Positions 50,643 through 58,540 of a DNA stretch of 64,000 nucleotides are shown in pieces. The notes beneath the pieces were generated by a model. The model worked only from the letters and a program-made list of their open reading frames with translations, was not told where the DNA came from and did no database searches. The stretch is taken from positions 1 through 64,000 of the forward strand of contig CAUQQF010000008.1 of the NCBI GenBank assembly GCA_963520375.1. The letters run 5' to 3'. Source of the stretch: JABCPE02 sp963520375. GTDB taxonomy: Bacteria > Bacteroidota > Bacteroidia > Flavobacteriales > Weeksellaceae. A program made the translations under genes and the position numbers. Every line of letters begins with the position of its first letter. Position 1 is the first letter of the stretch.

Positions 50643-50717
50643 GGGTTCTTAGCTCAGTTGGTTCAGAGCATCTGGTTTACACCCAGAGGGTCAGGGGTTC
50701 GAATCCCTTAGAACCCA
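50643..50717 (+). tRNA. tRNA-Val (TAC), copy 2
   Basis: Identical to copy 1 through the D-arm and anticodon arm. The acceptor stem is GGGTTCT/AGAACCC and the T-stem has one changed base, with pairing kept throughout. Six bases separate the two genes, and a terminator follows. Confidence 0.95.
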
Positions 50718-50719
50718 CA

Positions 50720-50754
50720 AAAATCCAAGATTTTTATAAGTCTTGGATTTTTTT
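50720..50754 (+). terminator. terminator after the tRNA-Val pair
   Basis: AAATCCAAGA/TCTTGGATTT with a 10-base loop and T-run. Confidence 0.88.
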
Positions 50755-50883
50755 ATGCATTTTTCTCTTGGCTATTTTGTTAGATATAAAATTTATGTTT
50801 GGCGTTTTCAATAGATATAATATTTTATAATTCACTAAAACAAAAAGTACTCAAAAAGTAATTGTATCAAGCAAAATATTCTT

Positions 50884-50891
50884 TATCTTTG
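50884..50891 (+). promoter_or_regulatory. -7 element of the YwqK-like gene
   Basis: TATCTTTG, exact match, 24 bases before the ATG. Confidence 0.65.
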
Positions 50892-50915
50892 GAATAAATT
50901 TAAATAAGTTAGAAA

Positions 50916-52448
50916 ATGAAAAGATTTTTTATTGTATCGGCGTTTGCTCTTTGTCAGGGCATCTATGCACAGTCGCAGGGGGTGGTTTATTTTGATGAGG
51001 AGTGGAACATCATCAAGGATAAGAAAAAAGCATCTTTTTACCGAGAGACTACCAAGCAGGGAGATTATTATTTAGTCAAAGATTATTATATCAATGGGAC
51101 TTTGCAGATGGAGGGGGTAACTTCGGATAAAACGCCTAATCAGGAAGTTTTTGAGGGGAAAGTTACATGGTACTATCCAGATGGGCAGGTGAGTACAGTG
51201 TCACATTTCTCAAAAGGAACTCAGGTAGGGGAGCATAAAAGTTACCAAGAAGATGGCCGCATTGTCCAAGATTTTATTTATAAAAATGATTCTATATTCA
51301 ACGGTAAATCATATGGTTATGAAAACGAATATCAAAATAATATGATTACCGAGTTCAAGAATGGAGATGTAGTAAAGACAATAGTCTATGGAAAATCACT
51401 ACAGGGAATTCGTTTTGAAGGAATCTACGCAGGAGGAGAGCCTTATACTGCTTCGGAAGTCAAATTCTACGATGAGAACGGGAAATATATAGGCAGCCAA
51501 AAGATAAATAAAAACGGTGTTTATACAGGGATAAATGTAAAATATTACGCAAGTCCTATGAAAGTTTCTTGTATCGAAAACTTTTCAGGACAATCGACAA
51601 TTTACGATATGCCTACCGAATCCAAATGCTACTACGGAAACGGCAAGCTGAAAAAAACTTACAAGTCAAACGGAAAAACGGCTACCGAAATCGTATATGA
51701 TGAAAACGGCAAGAGAATAGGAAGCCTAGAGTACAGATATGACAAGGAAATGGACTGGATGGCGCCTTATAACGGCGAAAAGATAGAAATAGATTTGTAT
51801 GAAAGAACAAAAAAAATAACCTCTATTCTTACCTATAAAAATGGAAAAGGTACAGAAGGAAAATTTTTTGACCAAGATGGAGAATTACAAAACCAATATT
51901 TCTATGATGATGAAGGAGAAGCTAAAGAAATATGGAGTTTCGGCGATGGCGGGAAACAAGTTCTTACTTACAGAGATGGACTTCCGTATAATGGCAGTGT
52001 TATAGAGGGAGGATCTCAGTCTACTTATAAAGATGGTGTTCTGATGGAGACCAAAGAAACAGATTTGGATGGAAATATCATGTTTGAGAAGAAATATGAT
52101 GAAGGAAAAAATGTTTATGATGTGAAAGTGTATTCGGGGGGCAGACCTAAATATTTTTATACAATGAATAATGATGCAGATGCTGCTTTCTCTGCGGAAA
52201 TAACGCCTTTCGATGACAAAGGAAAACCAATGAGTAAAATAGTTGTAAAAGATGGAAAGATAGAAAAAGGGGTGCTGAAACTAAAATCCTATGCGGATGC
52301 AGAAACTGTCGAATATAGCAAAAAAGGAAAATGGTATCTGAGAAGAACCTATGTAGAGAAGGAATTAGTAAAAGAAGAGAAATATAAGAGCGAAGGGGAT
52401 TATTCAGATTACTTTGAAATATATGAAGATATGCTCCGCTATGAGTAA
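50916..52448 (+). CDS. exported YwqK/MORN-repeat-like protein
   Basis: A 510-residue protein with a signal peptide (cut after I-Y-A-Q) and many degenerate repeats of about 20-25 residues of the form G-x-x-x-x-Y-Y-x-D-G-x-x-x-x, for example W-Y-Y-P-D-G-Q-V-S-T, Y-Q-E-D-G-R-I-V and F-F-D-Q-D-G-E-L-Q. These are MORN_2/YwqK-type repeats. It is secreted or periplasmic. The YwqK label is associated with antitoxin-like annotation, but long exported versions in Bacteroidetes have no established role. Confidence 0.78.
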   Translation: MKRFFIVSAFALCQGIYAQSQGVVYFDEEWNIIKDKKKASFYRETTKQGDYYLVKDYYINGTLQMEGVTSDKTPNQEVFEGKVTWYYPDGQVSTVSHFSKGTQVGEHKSYQEDGRIVQDFIYKNDSIFNGKSYGYENEYQNNMITEFKNGDVVKTIVYGKSLQGIRFEGIYAGGEPYTASEVKFYDENGKYIGSQKINKNGVYTGINVKYYASPMKVSCIENFSGQSTIYDMPTESKCYYGNGKLKKTYKSNGKTATEIVYDENGKRIGSLEYRYDKEMDWMAPYNGEKIEIDLYERTKKITSILTYKNGKGTEGKFFDQDGELQNQYFYDDEGEAKEIWSFGDGGKQVLTYRDGLPYNGSVIEGGSQSTYKDGVLMETKETDLDGNIMFEKKYDEGKNVYDVKVYSGGRPKYFYTMNNDADAAFSAEITPFDDKGKPMSKIVVKDGKIEKGVLKLKSYADAETVEYSKKGKWYLRRTYVEKELVKEEKYKSEGDYSDYFEIYEDMLRYE

Positions 52449-52450
52449 AT

Positions 52451-52486
52451 AAAAAATAGTCAAGAATTTTCTTGACTATTTTTTTT
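52451..52486. terminator. bidirectional terminator
   Basis: AAATAGTCAAGAA pairs with TTCTTGACTATTT around a 2-base loop, with A- and T-runs on both sides; shared by the YwqK-like gene and mscS. Confidence 0.9.
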
Positions 52487-53309
52487 ATTTGTAAGCTGGG
52501 AAATCTATAGTAGTTGTAGGGAATGGGATAATGATATTATTAGCCCTAAATTTCTCTAAAATAGACTTTCTTATTTCGCTTTTCGTGTGAGAAATATGAA
52601 AAGGGTCATCAGAAAAGAAATAAAGCCTAAGATTGAGAGAAGAATCCGCAAAATCATTCAGTCTGATATACGGCTCCCTCTCTTTAGAAATATCAGGGTT
52701 TTCCTTGGCTGCTTCTACAAGGAGGACTTCTACCGTTTTCATATCTGTCTTATAGTCCACGCCTATATCTATGAAGAAGGCATTGGCAGCATCATGAGAT
52801 GAATAATTGGTAAGCTTGTCCTTGGTAAGGTATGAGTTAGGGAAAACAATGGTTTTTCGGTCTGTTGTGAGAATTTTAGTGGTTCTCATGCTTATTTGCT
52901 CTACTCTGCCCATTACGCCGTTCATATCAAGGACATCTCCCACACGGACACTTTTGTCTAATAAAATAATAACTCCAGAAATAAAGTCTAAAAATAAGTT
53001 TTGAAGTCCAAGACCTATCCCTACCAAGACCGCACTAGATCCTACCAAAAACGGAGAGATATTTACGCCTAAAATCCTCATGACAATCAGGAAAGTGACA
53101 ATGACTATTCCGTAATATACAATCTGGTGAAGGGCATATCTAGTTCCTTTGTCTACCTGTGATGAGCGCCTGTAAAAGATTTTTTTAGAAATTTTCTCAA
53201 CAATATATGAGACACAAATCACCACAGCAACTCCTATTACCTGATACATGTGTAGTGTATAGGTGTGGATAGAAAGTATCGGATATTCTAAAAATTCTTT
53301 TAAGCTCAT
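52485..53309 (-). CDS. MscS-family mechanosensitive channel
   Basis: A 274-residue protein with three hydrophobic segments (about 18-38, 60-82, 87-115). The pore-lining third helix is Gly/Ala-rich (S-S-A-V-L-V-G-I-G-L-G-L-Q-N-L-F), followed by the beta domain (S-V-R-V-G-D-V-L and R-T-T-K-I-L-T-T-D-R-K-T-I-V-F-P-N-S) and the alpha/beta C-terminal domain. It releases solutes on hypo-osmotic shock. It lies 12 bases after prc and is probably co-transcribed with it. Confidence 0.92.
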   Translation of the reverse strand: MSLKEFLEYPILSIHTYTLHMYQVIGVAVVICVSYIVEKISKKIFYRRSSQVDKGTRYALHQIVYYGIVIVTFLIVMRILGVNISPFLVGSSAVLVGIGLGLQNLFLDFISGVIILLDKSVRVGDVLDMNGVMGRVEQISMRTTKILTTDRKTIVFPNSYLTKDKLTNYSSHDAANAFFIDIGVDYKTDMKTVEVLLVEAAKENPDISKEREPYIRLNDFADSSLNLRLYFFSDDPFHISHTKSEIRKSILEKFRANNIIIPFPTTTIDFPAYK

Positions 53310-53321
53310 TTTATCGTTTTT

Positions 53322-55445
53322 TTATTTTATTTCTGAAATAACATTTACAGTTTCTTCTAAGAATAAATCTCGTTTCAGGTTTTTAAGCCAAGATTCGCTT
53401 TTTTTCGCGAAAACTTCATCTTTCTTACCTCTCGCTTGTTCATCTTTGTGAAGTGTGAAAACCAGCTTGTTATCGTACTTAGATAAAGATTTGAATTTTT
53501 TAATCTGATCTTTTCTTGATTTCATCAGTTTATTAAACTTATTTAAGTTCAATGTGATTTTTTCTTCTTTATCTAGTTTTTCTCTCCATTGTGCCGATTC
53601 TAGAAGCAGCTGATAATTAGAGTTTTTACTCATTCTGTTTTGGCTGTTTTTTTGTAAGCTAGAGATATTCAGCGTTCCCACAGGAGTGAATCTCGTAGTA
53701 GGAATCTGATCCCACGGAAGGGCATTATCTCTATATCTTTCTCCGATTTCGGAGTAAGAGAAAAAGTCATTCATCGGTATGTCAGCATCTACACCTTTTA
53801 GCTGAGTAGATTTTCCATTGACTCTATAGAATTTTTGGATAGTCAGTTTTATAGAACCGAAATCATCCGTAGAATTCATGAAGCGGTTTAGGTCTGCAAA
53901 GGTCTGCACAGTTCCCTTTCCGTAGGAGTGTGGCGAACCTACAACCACGGCTCTTCCGTAGTCTTTCATTGCTCCTGCTAGAATTTCGGATGCAGAGGCG
54001 GAGAACTCATTTTGCATAATCACTAGAGGACCTTCCCATACTGGTGAATTGGTTTTGTTTCTTAAAATGTTGATTCTTCCATTAGGGTCTTTTATCTGTA
54101 CCACAGGTCCGTTTTTCATGAAAAGCCCTACGATGTCTACGACTTCCGTAAGTGAGCCGCCTCCGTTGTTTCTCACATCTAGGATTATTCCTTTAATGTT
54201 TTGAGATTTCAGTTTTACGATTTCGGCTTTCACATCATCAGATGCATTTCTACCATTCGGGTCATCAAAATCAGCGTTAAAGCTTGGAAGGTAGATATAT
54301 CCGTATTTTTCGCCCTTTGGTGAATTTACGATGACACTTCTCGCGAAAGTATCCTCTATGGAAACTTCCTCACGGATGAGTTTTACTTCTTTTACGCTGC
54401 CGTCTTTTTTCTGCAAAGTGAGAGTCACTTCTGTGCCTTTTTCTCCACGGATGAGCCTTACAGCTTCATCTACCAGCATTCCTACTACATTGACAGCCTC
54501 TTCGTTTGGCTTAGACTTTACTTTTAGGATTTTATCCCCTTCGGATATTTGTTTAGATTTCCATGCTGGCGCGCCCACTACCAAAGGTCCCATGTAGAGA
54601 TTTCCTTTTTTCTCTTGAATCTGCGCACCGATTCCGATCACTTTTCCAGCAAAACTGGTATCAAAATCCTCTTTGTCCTTTGGAGAAAAATAGTTAGTAT
54701 GTGGGTCAAACACCTCTGTATAGGCATTCATATACACGCTGAACCAGTCCATTTTCTTTCTCTTTTGGAATCTCTTGAAAGTGTGGGAGATAAGGTCTTT
54801 AATCTCCTTGGTAGCTTTTATTTTTTTCTCTTCTAGAGAGAGTTTTTTCACATTGATGGTATCTTTCAGTTTATGAGCGATGACAGAGTCTTTTTTTTCC
54901 TGCTGAAGCTCTTCTTTGCTGGTCATCGTTTCTATTTCCTGAAGGATATTGTATTTGATATATCTTTTCCACTCGTTATAGAGTTCCTGTTTATCAGCAG
55001 GAGCTTTTTTTAGTTTTGGTTCTAGGATAAGCTCATCATCTTCGTTTAAATCAATAGGTTTGCTTAGGATGTCCTGAGTCATTTTATCAATTTCGCTTAC
55101 TCTCTGATAGAGCCTGTCTATGGTCTGTTTGTAGAAAACCAAGTTCCCGTTATTGAGATAGTCATCAAGCTGGTTTTTGTGTTTCTCAAATTCATCCATA
55201 TCCGACTGCAGAAAATATCTTTTTGCAGGGTCTATCGTCTCGAAGTAACTTTTGTAAACCTCGCGAGAAAAGGCATCATTTATCGGTTTTGGCTGATAAT
55301 GTACATGTGCAAGTGCATTCTTTACATTTATCATGATGATGTGCATTTTTTCATCATCATTTTTAGGCGCATTGAAGCAGAACATCAAGGTCATCAATGG
55401 AGCTGCGAACAATATTTTATTAAATTTAAATAACTTTTTAAGCAT
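53322..55445 (-). CDS. prc: C-terminal processing peptidase (Prc/Tsp)
   Basis: A periplasmic S41A serine protease of about 707 residues that degrades proteins with exposed hydrophobic C-termini and trims cell-wall enzymes. The N-terminus is hydrophobic (signal or anchor). A PDZ domain lies near 250-340 and the S41 domain after it, with the catalytic Ser in N-E-F-S-A-S-A-S-E (about 480) and Lys in Y-G-K-G-T-V-Q (about 507). The C-terminal DUF3340-type region is Lys-rich. I prefer the ATG at 55445 over GTG three codons upstream. Promoter at 55485-55492. Confidence 0.93.
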   Translation of the reverse strand: MLKKLFKFNKILFAAPLMTLMFCFNAPKNDDEKMHIIMINVKNALAHVHYQPKPINDAFSREVYKSYFETIDPAKRYFLQSDMDEFEKHKNQLDDYLNNGNLVFYKQTIDRLYQRVSEIDKMTQDILSKPIDLNEDDELILEPKLKKAPADKQELYNEWKRYIKYNILQEIETMTSKEELQQEKKDSVIAHKLKDTINVKKLSLEEKKIKATKEIKDLISHTFKRFQKRKKMDWFSVYMNAYTEVFDPHTNYFSPKDKEDFDTSFAGKVIGIGAQIQEKKGNLYMGPLVVGAPAWKSKQISEGDKILKVKSKPNEEAVNVVGMLVDEAVRLIRGEKGTEVTLTLQKKDGSVKEVKLIREEVSIEDTFARSVIVNSPKGEKYGYIYLPSFNADFDDPNGRNASDDVKAEIVKLKSQNIKGIILDVRNNGGGSLTEVVDIVGLFMKNGPVVQIKDPNGRINILRNKTNSPVWEGPLVIMQNEFSASASEILAGAMKDYGRAVVVGSPHSYGKGTVQTFADLNRFMNSTDDFGSIKLTIQKFYRVNGKSTQLKGVDADIPMNDFFSYSEIGERYRDNALPWDQIPTTRFTPVGTLNISSLQKNSQNRMSKNSNYQLLLESAQWREKLDKEEKITLNLNKFNKLMKSRKDQIKKFKSLSKYDNKLVFTLHKDEQARGKKDEVFAKKSESWLKNLKRDLFLEETVNVISEIK

Positions 55446-55484
55446 TTTTTGCACTGATTTTAATTCAAGAAAATTTTTAACTTA

Positions 55485-55492
55485 CAAATTTA
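55485..55492 (-). promoter_or_regulatory. -7 element of prc-mscS
   Basis: Minus-strand TAAATTTG, 39 bases before the ATG. Confidence 0.6.
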
Positions 55493-55525
55493 ATATCTTA
55501 TTTTAAACTAGACCTAAATTTTCGT

Positions 55526-55533
55526 TATTTTTG
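55526..55533 (+). promoter_or_regulatory. -7 element of surE
   Basis: TATTTTTG, exact match, 19 bases before the ATG. Confidence 0.6.
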
Positions 55534-55552
55534 TTGAAATTTTTTAAAGATA

Positions 55553-56326
55553 ATGAATAGGCAAGATAAAAAACCATTGATTTTGGTAACGAATGATGAT
55601 GGAATCACCGCACCAGGGATTAGAAAACTCGTAGAATTTATGAACGAAATAGGGGAAGTGGTCGTAGTAGCGCCAGATTCTCCGCAGAGTGGCAAGGGAC
55701 ACGCCATCACGATAAATTCTACCCTGATGGTGGAAGAGATAAGAATGGAAGGCGTACAGCGGGACTTTGCGTGCAGCGGGACGCCTGTGGACTGCGTAAA
55801 ATTGGCTTTGGATAAGGTTCTTCCGCGTAGGCCAGATTTGGTGGTTTCGGGGATAAATCATGGGGCAAATTCCTCTATCAATGTTATTTACTCTGGAACG
55901 ATGTCTGCTGCTGTGGAGGCTGGTGTAGAGGGCATTCCTGCGATTGGGTTCTCTTTGCTGGATTTCAGTTTTGAGGCGGATTTTGACCAAGCAAAAGAAT
56001 TCATTCAAGAAATAGTTTTAAAAACCTTGAAAAACCCGATGCCAAAAGGAATAGTCCTAAATGTGAACATTCCTAAACTCAAAAAAGAAGAGATAAAAGG
56101 CATTAAAATCTGCCGACAGGCTCAGGCAAAATGGGAGGAAAACTTCGATGAAAGAGTCAATCCACAGGGCAAGAAATACTACTGGCTCACAGGTTATTTT
56201 AACAATATGGATGAAGGCGAAGATGCCGATGAAACAGCTCTGATGAACGGCTATATCAGTATTGTTCCTGTGAAATTTGACCTTACGGGTTATGAGTATA
56301 TAGATGCTCTGCGAGTGCTTTATTAA
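55553..56326 (+). CDS. surE: 5'/3'-nucleotidase SurE
   Basis: A 257-residue metal-dependent nucleotidase of stationary-phase survival. Metal-binding N-D-D-G at 14-17 in L-V-T-N-D-D-G-I-T-A-P-G. Further motifs are A-P-D-S-P-Q-S-G, C-S-G-T-P-V-D-C-V and V-S-G-I-N-H-G-A-N near residue 100. Length and layout are typical. Monocistronic and divergent from prc. Confidence 0.96.
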   Translation: MNRQDKKPLILVTNDDGITAPGIRKLVEFMNEIGEVVVVAPDSPQSGKGHAITINSTLMVEEIRMEGVQRDFACSGTPVDCVKLALDKVLPRRPDLVVSGINHGANSSINVIYSGTMSAAVEAGVEGIPAIGFSLLDFSFEADFDQAKEFIQEIVLKTLKNPMPKGIVLNVNIPKLKKEEIKGIKICRQAQAKWEENFDERVNPQGKKYYWLTGYFNNMDEGEDADETALMNGYISIVPVKFDLTGYEYIDALRVLY

Positions 56327-56398
56327 ATTCGGTTTATAAAGTTTGTGGATGATTTTAAATTGTATAAATTAGCGGAAAATTTAATTTTAATATAAGTT

Positions 56399-57079
56399 AT
56401 GAAAAGAAAATTATCAATTCTTGCTTTGGCGGCGGCATTTTCATTGCCATGCAAAGCACAAGAGAGTAGTGTAGAAGTAAAAGTAGAAAATGTAAAACAA
56501 AGCAAGGTAGCCATAATGGCTAGTGCAGGGTATGCGTGGAGAACAGCAGAGATAGACGGTAGTATCACATATCCTTTCAGAAGTCATGTAGAAAAAATTA
56601 CTTCAGGGTTTCATTTTGATATCTCGGCCTATCACAGAATAGCTCCTAATATGGGACTTGGACTGAAATTCAATAGATATTCTGCTTCTGCGGAAACCTC
56701 TCTGGCTGGAGTATATCTTAGCACGAAGGATAGAATTATCTTCATAGGACCGTCGTTCATGTATTCTAATTTTGAAATGGATACACCACATAAATTTTAT
56801 TGGGATGTAGCGCTGGGCTATCAGCAATATACAAGTAGTAATAATTTTAGTGGTCTTGGAAATTTTGAGGTGAAAGGTTCTTCGGTAGGGCTTTATAGCA
56901 CGATAGGTTATCAGTATGCTGTGAACCGTTCGTTCTTGATAGGGCCTCAGCTAGGTTTCGGGCTGGGAGCTGTGAAACTCCATGTTGAAAATGGAAGGAG
57001 CCTATCACTCGCAAATAATGACAAAAAAGAAGGCTTAGGGAGGGTTTCTCTAGCAGTCACAGCGACAATAAGATTTTAA
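56399..57079 (+). CDS. outer-membrane beta-barrel protein
   Basis: A 226-residue protein with a signal peptide (cut after C-K-A-Q) and alternating strands (V-A-I-M-A-S-A-G-Y-A-W, G-F-H-F-D-I-S-A-Y-H, G-L-Y-S-T-I-G-Y-Q-Y) ending in T-A-T-I-R-F, the terminal Phe of a barrel. Probably eight to ten strands. Unknown function. It is the last conserved gene before the AT-rich array and is closed by a terminator. Confidence 0.78.
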   Translation: MKRKLSILALAAAFSLPCKAQESSVEVKVENVKQSKVAIMASAGYAWRTAEIDGSITYPFRSHVEKITSGFHFDISAYHRIAPNMGLGLKFNRYSASAETSLAGVYLSTKDRIIFIGPSFMYSNFEMDTPHKFYWDVALGYQQYTSSNNFSGLGNFEVKGSSVGLYSTIGYQYAVNRSFLIGPQLGFGLGAVKLHVENGRSLSLANNDKKEGLGRVSLAVTATIRF

Positions 57080-57097
57080 TAATTCTAAAATACACAC

Positions 57098-57126
57098 AAA
57101 AAGCACCTTTTTTAGGGTGCTTTTTG
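57098..57126 (+). terminator. terminator, left boundary of the AT-rich array
   Basis: AAAAAGCACC/GGTGCTTTTT with an 8-base loop. Confidence 0.85.
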
Positions 57127-57178
57127 TATAATAATGAAAGAGATGTTTTAACAGAAGTAAGAGACCAAAAAATAGAAT

Positions 57179-57544
57179 ATGAAAAATTATGTGTTACTAA
57201 TGGTGATTATTTCCATAATAATTGGATGTAATAAGAAGCACAAAGAAGATATTGTTGGTTTATATGAAGTTGATAAAGTACCATGGGAGTTATCAAATAA
57301 AGAAATATATTATTACTTAGAATTACAAGAGAATGATGTTTATAAGCTCAAAAAATTAAATGGAGATTCATTAAAAGGGCATTGGTATATTTCTTCTGAA
57401 GAAAAAGACTCAATAATTATTAAATTTGAGTTTGATAATAATTATATAGTAGGAAAACTAAAAGGTTCTACATTATTATTTAAAGAACCAAATGTTTTTG
57501 ACCATAACTTTTCAAATTGGTTATATATAAAGACAAATAAATAA
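57179..57544 (+). CDS. small lipoprotein, candidate immunity protein 1
   Basis: A 121-residue lipoprotein (lipobox I-I-G-C, Cys17). The mature part begins D-I-V-G-L-Y-E-V-D and is rich in beta-prone segments (Y-Y-L-E-L-Q, G-H-W-Y-I-S-S-E), perhaps lipocalin-like. Its stop codon runs straight into a frame encoding the end of an HExxH protein. Position, size and AT-richness fit an immunity protein that would face the periplasm, but no known Imm family is recognised. Confidence 0.65.
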   Translation: MKNYVLLMVIISIIIGCNKKHKEDIVGLYEVDKVPWELSNKEIYYYLELQENDVYKLKKLNGDSLKGHWYISSEEKDSIIIKFEFDNNYIVGKLKGSTLLFKEPNVFDHNFSNWLYIKTNK

Positions 57545-57698
57545 TCTCTTAGATTATGCATTCACATTAGGGCATGAAATGATACATGTTTTTGATTTTA
57601 CCTATAATCACATAGTAAAATAAATATAACAACAGATAACAGAGTAAAAAAACTCATAAAAATGAAGATAATAATATTTCTATTTCTTCTTCAAGCCA
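57536..57698 (+). repeat. direct repeat, left copy
   Basis: About 163 bases that recur at 58377-58540 with scattered substitutions and single-base indels. The copy contains the end of an HExxH frame followed by the start of a small ORF (ATG at 57662). The two copies flank the SUKH gene and a mini-lipoprotein ORF. Confidence 0.85.
57546..57623 (+). pseudogene. 3' stub of an HExxH (metallopeptidase-type) protein, copy A
   Basis: An open frame without its own start encodes L-L-D-Y-A-F-T-L-G-H-E-M-I-H-V-F-D-F-T-Y and ends N-H-I-V-K-stop. H-E-M-I-H is a zinc-peptidase motif placed about 15 residues from the C-terminus, as in some polymorphic-toxin ends. Nothing upstream supplies the rest of the domain, because the frame overlaps the preceding lipoprotein gene. 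I read it as the leftover 3' end of a lost toxin. Confidence 0.5.
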
Positions 57699-58151
57699 CT
57701 GGGAGAAAGGGACTAATTCAGTATCTTCTTCCCAATACTCAGGAGGGATATCAGAGTAGAAAATTCCAAACTGATCTTCTTCACCCAATACAAATCCTGC
57801 CTGATGACCTACAGTGGGATAGCAGACTAAAAGGATATGAGGAAATAGGTAGACTCCTGTCCCCTCAAAGATTTCCTTGGCATAGCTTTCCCATTGTTCA
57901 GGGTGGTAGAACTGATACGAAAAACCTCTTTCGTCCTCGAAAAGGGTACAGGCGCCTAAGGTAAGAAGAAAAGTTTTGAAGTCTTCGGGCAGTTGCACAT
58001 TATATTGTTGTTCAAAGAGCATAAGTTGCTCAGGAGTAACCTCACTTTGTCGCGAAAAACAATAGGTTTCATTGCCAAAATGAATTGGTTTACCCCCACT
58101 TTGTTTTATAAGGTCTTGTAATAAGGTAAGAGTTTTATTAAAAGTACTCAT
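57654..58151 (-). CDS. SMI1/KNR4 (SUKH) family protein, probable immunity protein
   Basis: A 165-residue soluble protein with the SUKH signature: E-Q-Q-Y-N-V-Q-L-P-E-D-F-K-T-F-L-L-T-L-G at about 47-66, then G-F-V-L-G-E-E-D-Q-F-G-I-F-Y-S and the final W-L-E-E-E-I-E-I-L-L. SUKH proteins are the most frequent immunity superfamily of contact-dependent and Rhs toxin systems. It is the only gene of the array on the minus strand and has its own promoter (58169-58176). Its 3' end lies inside the left direct repeat. Confidence 0.85.
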   Translation of the reverse strand: MSTFNKTLTLLQDLIKQSGGKPIHFGNETYCFSRQSEVTPEQLMLFEQQYNVQLPEDFKTFLLTLGACTLFEDERGFSYQFYHPEQWESYAKEIFEGTGVYLFPHILLVCYPTVGHQAGFVLGEEDQFGIFYSDIPPEYWEEDTELVPFSQWLEEEIEILLSSFL

Positions 58152-58168
58152 AATCTTCTATTTTTTTG

Positions 58169-58176
58169 CAAAGTTA
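58169..58176 (-). promoter_or_regulatory. -7 element of the SUKH gene
   Basis: CAAAGTTA on + is TAACTTTG on minus, 17 bases before the ATG. Confidence 0.6.
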
Positions 58177-58189
58177 CTATTTTTGCAAT

Positions 58190-58237
58190 GAAGTATTTGG
58201 GTCAATGTTTTTGGAGATAAAATTTGAAGATAAATGA
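58190..58237 (+). pseudogene. toxin-tail stub J0
   Basis: An open frame ends F-G-S-M-F-L-E-I-K-F-E-D-K-stop, a diverged form of the tail seen at the other junctions. Its TGA overlaps the next ATG as ATGA (58234-58237). Confidence 0.4.
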
Positions 58238-58365
58238 TGAAAACGCTAAAAATAGTAAAAATTTTCTTGTTACTTTTTATGTTAATAGGATGTGGTAAAA
58301 CATATTATTTCTTAAAAGATAAGGACGAAAATCTGATAATTCCAAAAACCGTCCTAATACAATAA
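58234..58365 (+). CDS. mini-lipoprotein ORF (43 residues), probably truncated
   Basis: M-M-K-T-L-K-I-V-K-I-F-L-L-L-F-M-L-I-G-C forms a lipoprotein signal (lipobox L-I-G-C). Only 23 residues follow, ending T-V-L-I-Q. The 5' end resembles that of the gene at 59265 (K-x-x-L-K-I...K-V-F-L-L-L-L-F-I-L-I-G). It is coupled by an ATGA overlap to stub J0 and ends shortly before the right direct repeat, so it looks like an immunity gene cut off by recombination. Confidence 0.45.
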   Translation: MMKTLKIVKIFLLLFMLIGCGKTYYFLKDKDENLIIPKTVLIQ

Positions 58366-58376
58366 ATGTTAATCAG

Positions 58377-58540
58377 AATAAATAATCTTTTAGATTATGC
58401 ATTCACATCAGGGCATGAAATGATACATGTTTTTTGATTTTACTTATAATCACATATTAAAACAAATATAACAACAGATAACAGATTTAAAAACCCATAA
58501 AAATGAAAATAATAATATTTCTATTCTTCTTCATCAGCCA
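58377..58540 (+). repeat. direct repeat, right copy
   Basis: Second copy of the repeat at 57536-57698. It carries one extra T (58430-58435), which breaks the HExxH frame, and it leads into the gene at 58503. Confidence 0.85.
58387..58437 (+). pseudogene. 3' stub of an HExxH protein, copy B (frameshifted)
   Basis: Same frame as copy A up to G-H-E-M-I-H-V-F. A sixth T in the run at 58430-58435 then creates an early TGA. One residue differs from copy A before that point (S for L). Confidence 0.5.

Noticed and set aside
50558..50830. 90-codon ORF over the tRNA-Val pair
   Set aside because: It is a translation of the two tRNA genes and their terminator; the repeated peptide comes from the tandem tRNAs.
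57130..57234. Startless frame overlapping the 5' end of the lipoprotein gene at 57179
   Set aside because: It could be another stub, but it lacks the tail motif and runs open through the upstream terminator, so coding is doubtful.
57662..57964. 100-codon ORF opposite the SUKH gene
   Set aside because: Only its first dozen codons resemble a real gene start (from the direct repeat); the remainder is the antisense of the SUKH gene.
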